From Elusimicrobiota bacterium (lineage in GTDB: Bacteria; Elusimicrobiota; Elusimicrobia; Elusimicrobiales; UBA9959), in assembly GCA_030637365.1 (NCBI GenBank), contig DAOWGR010000022.1:1-7485 (forward strand): a stretch of DNA of 7,485 nt. The letters run 5' to 3'. Of the stretch, positions 1-5,404 are shown piece after piece. The notes below the pieces were generated by a model. The model saw nothing but the letters and a program-made list of their open reading frames with translations, was not told the DNA's origin and did no database searches. Positions within the stretch are counted from its first letter, which is position 1, and every line of letters begins with the position of its first letter. A program made the translations under genes and the position numbers.

Positions 1-578
1 TATTTTACAAGGCCGGAGAAGCCCATGAAAGCCATGGCCAAAATACCCGCGGTAATAAGAGCGATTGGAATATTTTTAAAACATTCGGGAATATCCGCGT
101 ATTCAATCCGCTCTCTTATTCCCGAAAAAATAATAATAGCCAAACAAAAGCCAAGCCCGCTGCAGAAAGCGAATAAAACGGATATCCCAAAAGAATAACT
201 GTTTTGAATGGATAAAATAGCCACGCCCAGAATGGCGCAATTGGTGGTAATTAAAGGCAGGAAAATACCGAGCGCCTGATAGAGCGCGGGACTTAGTTTT
301 TTAAGAGCTATTTCAACGATTTGAACCAATGAAGCGATTACAAGAATAAACATAATCGTTTGCAAATACGCGATATTAAAAGGAATCAAAACAAATTTAT
401 TCAAAAGAAATGTAATGGCGGTGGCCAGCGTCATTACAAAAGTAACCGCCATGCCCATGCCCGAAGCTGTGGCTATTTTTTTAGACACGCCCATATACGG
501 ACAAATGCCGAGAAACCGGGCGAATACAACATTATTAATAAAAATAGCGCTTACCATGACTAAGAGGACTTCTTTCAT
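1..578 (-). CDS. rnfA: Electron transport complex subunit RnfA (3' end at window edge)
   Basis: RnfA is an integral membrane subunit of the Rnf ferredoxin:NAD+ oxidoreductase; with its paralogue RnfE it forms the antiparallel membrane core that holds an Fe-S site. Reading down from the ATG at 578-576 gives 192 codons without a stop, then 'TA' at the edge, so the stop (or one further residue) lies just outside; the family is about 190-193 residues, so the gene is essentially complete. Family signatures seen are FLGICPYMGVSKK (Cys26), LPLITTNCAILGVA (Cys114) and the terminal AFMGFSGLVK; the two cysteines are the expected cluster ligands. The protein is hydrophobic throughout, with about six membrane segments expected from the family. 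The start overlaps the rnfE stop as ATGA and follows a G-rich ribosome-binding stretch (GGGGG), which suggests translational coupling. Identity is clear from motif match; which ion is pumped cannot be read from sequence. Confidence 0.95.
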   Translation of the reverse strand, partial: MKEVLLVMVSAIFINNVVFARFLGICPYMGVSKKIATASGMGMAVTFVMTLATAITFLLNKFVLIPFNIAYLQTIMFILVIASLVQIVEIALKKLSPALYQALGIFLPLITTNCAILGVAILSIQNSYSFGISVLFAFCSGLGFCLAIIIFSGIRERIEYADIPECFKNIPIALITAGILAMAFMGFSGLVK

Positions 579-1186
579 TTCGCCCCCTTATTTTTTTCCG
601 CGTTCTTTTTGGTAAAGTAAATTACCGCCGCGACAATAAAACCAAGAGCCGCGAAAGCTCCGGGAGGCAAAACAAAAATAAGTATCGGAGGCATATTGCC
701 GGCAATGGCAATGCCGAAGATAGTGCCGCTTCCAAGAATCTCTCTAATCGCGGAAAGAAGGAACAGAGCCAGAGTAAATCCGATACCCATGCCAAGAGCG
801 TCCAGAATGGAATGCCATAATTTATTCCTGCTGGCAAAAGCTTCGGCTCTTCCGAGAATGATGCAATTAACGACAATCAATGGAATAAAAATTCCCAAAC
901 TTTTATTTAACGCGGGTGAAAATGCCTGAATAAGCAAATCAACAATTGTGACAAAAGTCGCGATAACAACAATATAACAGGGTATCCTTACTTTTGAAGG
1001 TATTAATTTGCCTATCAATGAAATGACAATATTTGAACCGAGTAAAACAAATGTCGTAGCCAAGCCCATGCCCAAACCGTTTATTACAGTCGTTGTTACG
1101 GCTCAAACGGGACATAAGCCGAGTAAAGCGACCAAAACCGGATTTTCTTTTATAATACCTTTATTAAATTCTTGCCAAGCGTTCAT
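575..1186 (-). CDS. rnfE: Electron transport complex subunit RnfE, interrupted by an in-frame UGA at codon 28
   Basis: RnfE is the membrane partner of RnfA in the Rnf complex. The start is placed at the ATG at 1186-1184, which overlaps the rnfG stop as ATGA; from there 203 codons run to the TGA at 577-575, a normal RnfE length. The N-terminus reads MNAWQEFNKGIIKENP, then LLGLCPV, then UGA, then AVTTTVINGLGMGLATT. Both sides are typical RnfE, so the frame is right and only one codon is wrong. Cys25 and Cys108 (in IVVNCIILGRAEAFA) are the expected Fe-S ligands. The family usually has a leucine at codon 28, as in the CPLLAV motif of RsxE from E. coli. Without readthrough, a product started at TTG (codon 38) or ATG (codon 40) would lack the first membrane segment and Cys25. 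An automated call would probably give only 575-1075. It could be a pseudogene, a sequence error or a recoded gene. Confidence 0.88.
1103..1105 (-). other. In-frame UGA, codon 28 of rnfE
   Basis: Plus-strand TCA at these positions is TGA on the coding strand, in frame between Val27 and Ala29 of RnfE. rnfG and rnfE themselves end with TGA inside ATGA overlaps, and the window's other in-frame tryptophans are TGG, so UGA appears to be an ordinary stop here. A TTA leucine codon would differ by one base. I looked for a bacterial SECIS-like hairpin directly downstream. The only pairing seen is GCCGU (immediately after the UGA) with ACGGU, one of the five pairs being a wobble and the loop long, which is not convincing. 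Confidence 0.9.
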
Positions 1187-1737
1187 TTTTTATTCCCGCT
1201 GAAATATTTTTTTGAAATCTCTTCCAAACCTTTTTTCACGGCGTCTGTCGCGGCCCTTGATGAAATGGTTGCGGCCGTAAGCTCATCAACAAACCCGCCG
1301 TCTTTTTTAACTTTCCAATCAAAACCTTTTAAAGTTTTATCTTTAAATTGTTTTCTAAACGGTTCAAGCTCAATCTTATTGCCCAAGCCCGGCGTTTCTT
1401 TATGCGCCAAAACGCTATAATCAAAAACTTTTCCCTCAGGCGAAACCGCCAAAAGTATTTTTATCTCGCCGCTATAACCTTCATTACTCAAAGCGCCGAC
1501 AGCGATGCCTTTTAAATTATTCTCCCCATCTTTTATTTCAAAAAATTCTTTTCCGTTTTCATCAATGACGGTTTTAATATCATTATCCTCAAATTCAAAC
1601 GGAAAAATTTGCCTTAAAGATTCAACCTTTACTCTTTCCATGGCTTTTTCGATGGGAACTTTCGTAATATCATTGGTCACATAAAGCAATAAAGCGCTAA
1701 AAAAACCTATGATAGTTAAAGTCAAAACCGACCTCAT
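1183..1737 (-). CDS. rnfG: Electron transport complex subunit RnfG, covalent-FMN protein
   Basis: RnfG is a membrane-anchored extracytoplasmic flavoprotein that carries one FMN bound covalently through a threonine, attached by an ApbE-type flavin transferase. The 184 residues begin with one hydrophobic helix (about 4-20); the rest is soluble and would lie outside the membrane. The FMN-binding domain shows the conserved HKETPGLGNKI (112-122) and the flavinylation motif DELTAATISSRA, with Asp151, Thr154 and the predicted acceptor Thr157. The second residue of the usual SGAT/TGAT signature is Ala instead of Gly, which I regard as a tolerated variant. The start sits one base after the rnfD stop, with GGAAGG about nine bases upstream as ribosome-binding site. 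The stop TGA overlaps the rnfE ATG. No apbE gene is in the window, so the transferase must be encoded elsewhere. Confidence 0.95.
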   Translation of the reverse strand: MRSVLTLTIIGFFSALLLYVTNDITKVPIEKAMERVKVESLRQIFPFEFEDNDIKTVIDENGKEFFEIKDGENNLKGIAVGALSNEGYSGEIKILLAVSPEGKVFDYSVLAHKETPGLGNKIELEPFRKQFKDKTLKGFDWKVKKDGGFVDELTAATISSRAATDAVKKGLEEISKKYFSGNKK

Positions 1738-1738
1738 A

Positions 1739-2698
1739 TTATTTAACCTTCCAAAATTTTGCGTTTGTATTCGCGTCCCATTTATCTATAAGAGGGACAA
1801 AACCATTCATTATAAGTATGGCAAAAGACACACCCTCGGGATATCCTCCAAAAAGACGAATAATGCCCGTCAATAAACCGCAACCCAAACCGAAAACAAA
1901 TTGTCCCCGTCTTGAAACGGGACTTGTAACCATATCGGTAGCCATAAATAAAGCTCCCAATAAAAGCCCTCCGCACGCAAAATGCCAAAGAGGCGAAGCA
2001 TACTCAAGAGGATGCAAATAATGAAAAATTCCGACAAAAGCCAAAGTGGAGCCGATAAAACTGACAGGGATAATCCAGGTTATATATCTTTTCCAAAAAA
2101 GAACAATAGAGCCGAGCAATAAAGCCAAAGATGAAGTTTCACCGAGACTGCCGCCCACTTTACCTATAAACGCCTGCCATAATGTTATTGAATTGGCGGC
2201 GGCAAGCCCCTCGGTTTTTAAAACTCCCAAGGGAGACGCGGCGGTTTGCATATCAACAAAAGGAACCGGCCAAATGGTCATGGCGACGGGAAATGAAATA
2301 AGAAGAAACACGCGCGCCGCGAGAGCCGGATTAAAAACATTAAAGCCAAGTCCGCCGAATAATTGTTTTACCACGACAATAGCTACGAAGGAACCGATTA
2401 TAGCCATCCAATATGGAAAATTTGACGGGAGATTTAACGCCAATAATATTCCCGTTACAAGAGCGCTGCCGTCAAAACAAGCGACCTCTTGCTTTCTGAT
2501 TTTATTTACAATGTATTCAAAACCCATGGCGGATATACCGCAAACCAGCATAAGCATTAAAGCGCGAATACCGAAAAAATAAACCGCCGCTATCATCGCC
2601 GGCAATAATGCCAAAATCACGGTATACATAACTTTTTCTATGCTGTCGGTGTTTTTAGTATATGGCGGATAAGCTATTATCAGTTTGGTATTTTCCAT
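1739..2698 (-). CDS. rnfD: Electron transport complex subunit RnfD, membrane flavoprotein
   Basis: RnfD is the large polytopic membrane subunit of Rnf and carries a covalently bound FMN. The 319 residues contain several hydrophobic segments and family blocks: DGSALVTGILLALNLP (76-91), GGLGFNVFNPALAARVFLL (115-133), TDMVTSPVSRRGQ (254-266) and GGYPEGVSFAILIMN (284-298). The flavin-attachment motif appears at 149-157 as DMQTAASPL. Compared with the usual D-x-x-[ST]-x-A-T-P-L, the acceptor position is Ser155 rather than Thr, which is unusual enough to note. The start at 2698 has AGGA eight bases upstream and lies 23 bases after the rnfC stop. The gene ends in TAA one base before rnfG. Length and motifs fit an intact, functional gene. 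The identity is secure; whether Ser155 is actually flavinylated is inference. Confidence 0.95.
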   Translation of the reverse strand: MENTKLIIAYPPYTKNTDSIEKVMYTVILALLPAMIAAVYFFGIRALMLMLVCGISAMGFEYIVNKIRKQEVACFDGSALVTGILLALNLPSNFPYWMAIIGSFVAIVVVKQLFGGLGFNVFNPALAARVFLLISFPVAMTIWPVPFVDMQTAASPLGVLKTEGLAAANSITLWQAFIGKVGGSLGETSSLALLLGSIVLFWKRYITWIIPVSFIGSTLAFVGIFHYLHPLEYASPLWHFACGGLLLGALFMATDMVTSPVSRRGQFVFGLGCGLLTGIIRLFGGYPEGVSFAILIMNGFVPLIDKWDANTNAKFWKVK

Positions 2699-2721
2699 TA
2701 TTAATTCCTACATGCCATGCC

Positions 2722-4062
2722 TTACGCGCTCTGTAATTTACATTTTGCAATCGCGTCCAAATTAGCGTTCATAACCTTCGCGTATTTAATCCAATGCACC
2801 AAATCTCTTTTTGACGGACAGACAAAAGCGCAGCTTCCGCATTCCATGCATTGGCTCAAACCATATTCCTGAGCCTGTTCAACATTCGTTTGCGCCAAAT
2901 TAGCCAAAAGTATGGGCTTTAAATTAATCGGACATACCTCTTCACAGCGTCCGCATCTCAAACACGGCCTTTCCTTTTTTTCCGCCAATTTCAGTTCATC
3001 AATAAAAAGTATTCCGGAAGTTGTTTTTACAACGGGAACATCAAAACTATATTGCGCCTTGCCCATCATGGGGCCGCCGCTTATCAACAAATTCATTTTT
3101 CCGCTGGCAATGCCGCCGCAAAAATTAACAATATCCGAGAACATTGTCCCTATCGGCGCCTTTATATTTTTCTTACTTCTCAAAGCCATACCTGAAACAG
3201 TAAGAACTCTTTCAATAAGCGGTTTGTTTTTGCATACCGCTTCATAAATGGCAAAAGCCGTGGCGACATTATTAACCATACACCCCACATCAAAAGGCAA
3301 TTGTCCATTGCCTACGGTTCTTTGAGTTATCGCGTTTATAAGTTGTTTTTCCCCGCCTTGAGGATATCTGGATTTTAAGGTTATAACTTCAAAACCCAAT
3401 GGCAAAGCTTTTTCCTTCATCCGCTTAATCGCGTCAGGCTTATTATTTTCAATTCCTATGTATACTTTTAAATTTTCAGGAAAAAACGAAGCTATTATTG
3501 AAAGCCCTTTAAGAATTTCACAGGGCTTTTCAAGCATAAGCCTGTGATCCGCCGTTAAATAAGGTTCGCATTCGGCGCCATTTAATATTAAAGTGTCAAT
3601 TCTTTTGTCTTTAGGCGGCGCCATCTTAACATGCGTGGGAAATCCGGCTCCGCCCATGCCCACAATGCCGGCATTTTTAATCTTTTCAAGTCTTTCTTCG
3701 GACGATAATTTTTTAAAATCTATTTTAAAGGTGTTCAAGCCTTTAACCCATTCTTCTTTGCCATCGGTTTCAATAAAAACGGTTTTCACGAATTTACCGC
3801 AGGAATGAGGATGTTGAGCTATTTTTTTTATTTTACCGCTTGTCGGAGCATGAACGGCCGCGCTTATAAAACCGTCCGCCTCGCCAATACATTGGCCTTT
3901 CTTTACTTCATCACCGACTTTTACAATTAAAGCCGCGGGCTTGCCGATATGCTGGGCTAAAGGCACGGCAAGCAATTTTGGCATCTGCATCGTCTCAATT
4001 GCAAGAGCGCTCGTGAATTTATTTTCGTTTGGATGAATGCCGCCGAATTTAAATGTTTTCAT
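2722..4062 (-). CDS. rnfC: Electron transport complex subunit RnfC (NADH/FMN-binding, two [4Fe-4S])
   Basis: RnfC is the peripheral cytoplasmic subunit where NAD+/NADH meets the complex; it resembles the 51-kDa subunit of complex I. The 446 residues show an N-terminal RnfC barrel-like domain (about 1-105, with FGGIHPNENK and the lipoyl-like HAPTSGKI at 71-78). The nucleotide/FMN-binding domain follows, with GMGGAGFPT at 135-143, NGAECEPYLTADHRLM at 161-176 and YPQGGEKQLI at 233-242. An SLBB-like stretch comes next, then a two-cluster ferredoxin domain with cysteines 367/370/373/377 and 405/408/411/415. It lacks the long alanine/lysine-rich C-terminal tail of enterobacterial RsxC, so it is the short type common in anaerobes. 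The start ATG at 4062 has only a weak AGAGAA-like ribosome site. It follows rnfB after an unusually long 114-base spacer. Confidence 0.96.
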   Translation of the reverse strand: MKTFKFGGIHPNENKFTSALAIETMQMPKLLAVPLAQHIGKPAALIVKVGDEVKKGQCIGEADGFISAAVHAPTSGKIKKIAQHPHSCGKFVKTVFIETDGKEEWVKGLNTFKIDFKKLSSEERLEKIKNAGIVGMGGAGFPTHVKMAPPKDKRIDTLILNGAECEPYLTADHRLMLEKPCEILKGLSIIASFFPENLKVYIGIENNKPDAIKRMKEKALPLGFEVITLKSRYPQGGEKQLINAITQRTVGNGQLPFDVGCMVNNVATAFAIYEAVCKNKPLIERVLTVSGMALRSKKNIKAPIGTMFSDIVNFCGGIASGKMNLLISGGPMMGKAQYSFDVPVVKTTSGILFIDELKLAEKKERPCLRCGRCEEVCPINLKPILLANLAQTNVEQAQEYGLSQCMECGSCAFVCPSKRDLVHWIKYAKVMNANLDAIAKCKLQSA

Positions 4063-4176
4063 TATTTTAAATATTCTCTAAATTGTAATAATAAAAAAGT
4101 TATTTACTGCCTCACTGTTGTACTGCCGCGCTGCTTGCCCTTCCATAGCTTGTTGGCGAAGGAGGGTCACACTATC
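4063..4176 (-). other. rnfB-rnfC spacer with imperfect hairpins and an octamer array
   Basis: This 114-base gap breaks an otherwise tight operon. Next to the rnfB stop (coding strand) a short hairpin ATACTA-AGA-TAGTGT can form, spanning the stop. Further on, CCTT at 4139-4142 can pair with AAGG at 4159-4162, extended by CCA/TGG with a two-base bulge. The octamer array at 4106-4137 follows. A T-run on the coding strand lies some 30 bases beyond the second hairpin, too far for a classical intrinsic terminator, so attenuation or RNA processing between rnfB and rnfC is only a possibility. I see no small gene in it. Confidence 0.45.
4106..4137. repeat. Degenerate tandem octamer array, four units (plus-strand ACTGYYKY-like)
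   Basis: On the plus strand, units start at 4106, 4114, 4122 and 4130 with no gaps. The first three begin ACTG and the fourth GCTG; positions 5-8 are mostly pyrimidine or G. For example, unit 1 is ACTGCCTC and unit 3 is ACTGCCGC. The array lies wholly in the rnfB-rnfC spacer. It shares its unit length and ACT core with the two blocks at 5261 and 5309. Confidence 0.6.
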
Positions 4177-5079
4177 TTAGTATCCCAGTGTCCCGTTCTC
4201 GCCCACTTCTTTCACGGGGCAGGGAGCATTACAGCCATCACAGGAATCCTCAATTTTAAGAGGAATCTTTTTAGGCGCCATGGCATACTTCGTTAACTGT
4301 ATGCATTTAACCGGACACACCTTGGCGCAAAGTCCGCAATTGACGCACTTTTTCTCATCAATAACAGCGCAAAAATTCTCAACCTTTATAGCGTCAAATT
4401 TACACGCTTTAACGCAAAGCATGCACCCAATACAGCCATTGGAACAATATTTACGGGTTACGCCGCCATTATCAGTGGAAAGGCAAGCCACATGATATTT
4501 TCTTGCTTTCTTTTCATTAAGCTTCAAAACATGTTGCGGACATTTATCAATGCACGCTCCGCAACCGACGCAATTTTCAAAAATCACTTTAATAAGCCCG
4601 TCAACAATTTTGAGAGCGTCATATTTGCATGAGGCTATGCACGAACCCAGACCGACACAGCCATAGGCGCATTGCTTAACACTCGGCAGTATTTCTTTTA
4701 CCGCCCAACAATCCTGAATTCCTTTATAATCCGCTAAAAATTTAGTGGTCGTCTCATTACCATTGCATAAAACAACGCAAGCCACCGGCTTGGCCTCATC
4801 CATAGTAATGCCCAATATCCGCCCCAATTCATAACTTAAGCCATCTCCGCCGATAGGGCATATTTTTGAAGAGTCTCTTGTTTTGACCAGCTCCGCCGCG
4901 AATTGAGCGCATCCGGGATAACCGCAAGCTCCGCAATTGGCGCCGGGAAGCATTGCTATTACGGTATCCACCATCGGATCGGTTTTAACATAGAATTTTT
5001 TTGAGGCGAATAAAATACATAAGCCAAGGACAAATGTTAACACGCTTAAAATAAGTAATGGAGTCAATATTTCAATCAT
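4177..5079 (-). CDS. rnfB: Electron transport complex subunit RnfB, polyferredoxin type (about five [4Fe-4S])
   Basis: RnfB receives electrons from reduced ferredoxin on the cytoplasmic face. The 300 residues begin with one membrane helix (about 5-25). The 4Fe-4S domain follows, with GANCGACGYPGC and cysteines 49/52/57/74. Two two-cluster ferredoxin domains come after it: cysteines 137/141/147/151 with 170/173/176/180, then 216/219/222/226 with 245/248/251/255. This predicts five [4Fe-4S] clusters, against three in the roughly 190-residue enterobacterial protein, and resembles the longer RnfB of anaerobes such as Acetobacterium. A further cysteine group at 280/283/287 (CDGCNAPCP) near the C-terminus has no obvious fourth ligand. 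It is the first gene of the operon here (B before C). The ATG at 5079 has only a weak AGAAAA-like ribosome site, and the stop is TAA. Confidence 0.95.
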   Translation of the reverse strand: MIEILTPLLILSVLTFVLGLCILFASKKFYVKTDPMVDTVIAMLPGANCGACGYPGCAQFAAELVKTRDSSKICPIGGDGLSYELGRILGITMDEAKPVACVVLCNGNETTTKFLADYKGIQDCWAVKEILPSVKQCAYGCVGLGSCIASCKYDALKIVDGLIKVIFENCVGCGACIDKCPQHVLKLNEKKARKYHVACLSTDNGGVTRKYCSNGCIGCMLCVKACKFDAIKVENFCAVIDEKKCVNCGLCAKVCPVKCIQLTKYAMAPKKIPLKIEDSCDGCNAPCPVKEVGENGTLGY

Positions 5080-5104
5080 TATTTTCTAAACTCATGGCAC
5101 TTCC

Positions 5105-5132
5105 AATATGTACTGTATATCTTTAATTGTAA
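5105..5132 (-). promoter_or_regulatory. Possible sigma-70-like promoter of the rnf operon
   Basis: On the minus strand, TTACAA (5132-5127) and CATATT (5110-5105) are separated by 16 bases and lie 26-53 bases upstream of the rnfB start. Each matches its consensus hexamer only in part (CATATT matches TATAAT at 4 of 6). In DNA this AT-rich such a pair can occur by chance, so this is a weak suggestion. Confidence 0.22.
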
Positions 5133-5181
5133 CATCTTTTTGCTTTCTTTTTCCAGTAATACAAAGCGAACTGAAATTTAG

Positions 5182-5218
5182 ATTAAAATTTGGGAATACA
5201 GGGCAAAATTAAAATTTG
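5182..5218. repeat. Direct repeat ATTAAAATTTG, two copies
   Basis: Exact 11-base copies occur at 5182-5192 and 5208-5218, with starts 26 bases apart. Each contains the palindromic core AAATTT. It might be an operator pair in the divergent promoter region, but the AT-rich composition makes chance recurrence plausible. Confidence 0.4.
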
Positions 5219-5222
5219 ATTA

Positions 5223-5239
5223 TTTTTTTTTAAAAAAAA
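5223..5239. other. T9-A8 tract with 16-base palindrome
   Basis: Nine T followed by eight A gives a perfect 16-base self-complementary stretch at 5224-5239. It has no GC stem, so it is not an intrinsic terminator. Such T-then-A tracts affect DNA stiffness and melting, and it sits midway between two divergent genes. Confidence 0.55.
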
Positions 5240-5260
5240 TACTCACACAATTAACGCTAA

Positions 5261-5292
5261 GACTCCCAGACCCTGAGACTCTTTGACTTTAG
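5261..5292. repeat. Degenerate tandem octamer array, copy 1 (GACTCYCA-like)
   Basis: Four units start at 5261, 5269, 5277 and 5285, each beginning GAC. Unit 1 is GACTCCCA and unit 3 is GACTCTTT. The block is repeated 48 bases later: the first 30 bases match the second copy at 26 positions, with the first 13 identical. Confidence 0.7.
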
Positions 5293-5308
5293 TTTTGTTT
5301 TCGCTGTT

Positions 5309-5340
5309 GACTCCCAGACCCCAAGACTCTCAGACTTTTT
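5309..5340. repeat. Degenerate tandem octamer array, copy 2 (GACTCYCA-like)
   Basis: Four units start at 5309, 5317, 5325 and 5333, each beginning GAC. Unit 1 is identical to unit 1 of copy 1. The 48-base offset between copies is exactly six octamers, so both blocks share one phase. Both are preceded by a CGCT within seven bases. The minus strand is G-rich, with GGGG and GGG runs. Confidence 0.7.
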
Positions 5341-5345
5341 TGTCA

Positions 5346-5381
5346 CGCAATAAACGCCACTATCGCTATTAACGCAACTAT
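5346..5381. repeat. Degenerate tandem 9-mer array, four units beginning CGC
   Basis: Units start at 5346, 5355, 5364 and 5373 with exact 9-base spacing, each CGC followed by an AT-rich hexamer. Units 2 and 4 (CGCCACTAT and CGCAACTAT) differ at one base. The array follows directly after the second octamer block and ends 23 bases before the glycosyltransferase ATG. It is intergenic as far as I can see, although a 9-base period would also suit a degenerate three-codon repeat. Confidence 0.5.
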
Positions 5382-5404
5382 ATTATTGCTAAAATAATAT
5401 TTCT

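Larger units (their letters stand above)
5080..5404. other. Divergent intergenic region between rnfB and the glycosyltransferase genes
   Basis: There is no credible coding sequence on either strand. From left to right it contains the weak rnf promoter candidate; an 11-base direct repeat ATTAAAATTTG (5182-5192 and 5208-5218); a T9-A8 tract with a 16-base palindrome; two 32-base octamer arrays in phase; and a 36-base array of 9-mers ending 23 bases before the glycosyltransferase start. TAAAAT at 5390-5395 resembles a -10 box, but no good -35 element or ribosome-binding site precedes the ATG at 5405. Confidence 0.7.

Noticed and set aside
1..1186. Genome-wide UGA reassignment (to Gly or Trp) to explain the rnfE UGA
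   Set aside because: rnfG and rnfE both end in UGA inside ATGA overlaps with the next gene, and other clear genes contain no in-frame UGA, so UGA behaves as a stop.
2046..2582. A 178-codon open frame on the plus strand opposite rnfD
   Set aside because: It is a shadow of rnfD, which has full family motifs on the other strand; the translation is rich in Pro, Lys and Thr and shows no recognisable domain.
2912..3247. A 111-codon open frame on the plus strand opposite rnfC
   Set aside because: It lies entirely within the well-supported rnfC gene and shows no family motif or ribosome-binding context.
5223..5239. Intrinsic terminator
   Set aside because: The T9-A8 tract has no GC stem, and both flanking genes start rather than end here.
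5261..5340. CRISPR array
   Set aside because: Only two imperfect copies of about 30 bases occur, the interval between them is 16 bases, the copies are internally periodic and no cas gene is nearby.
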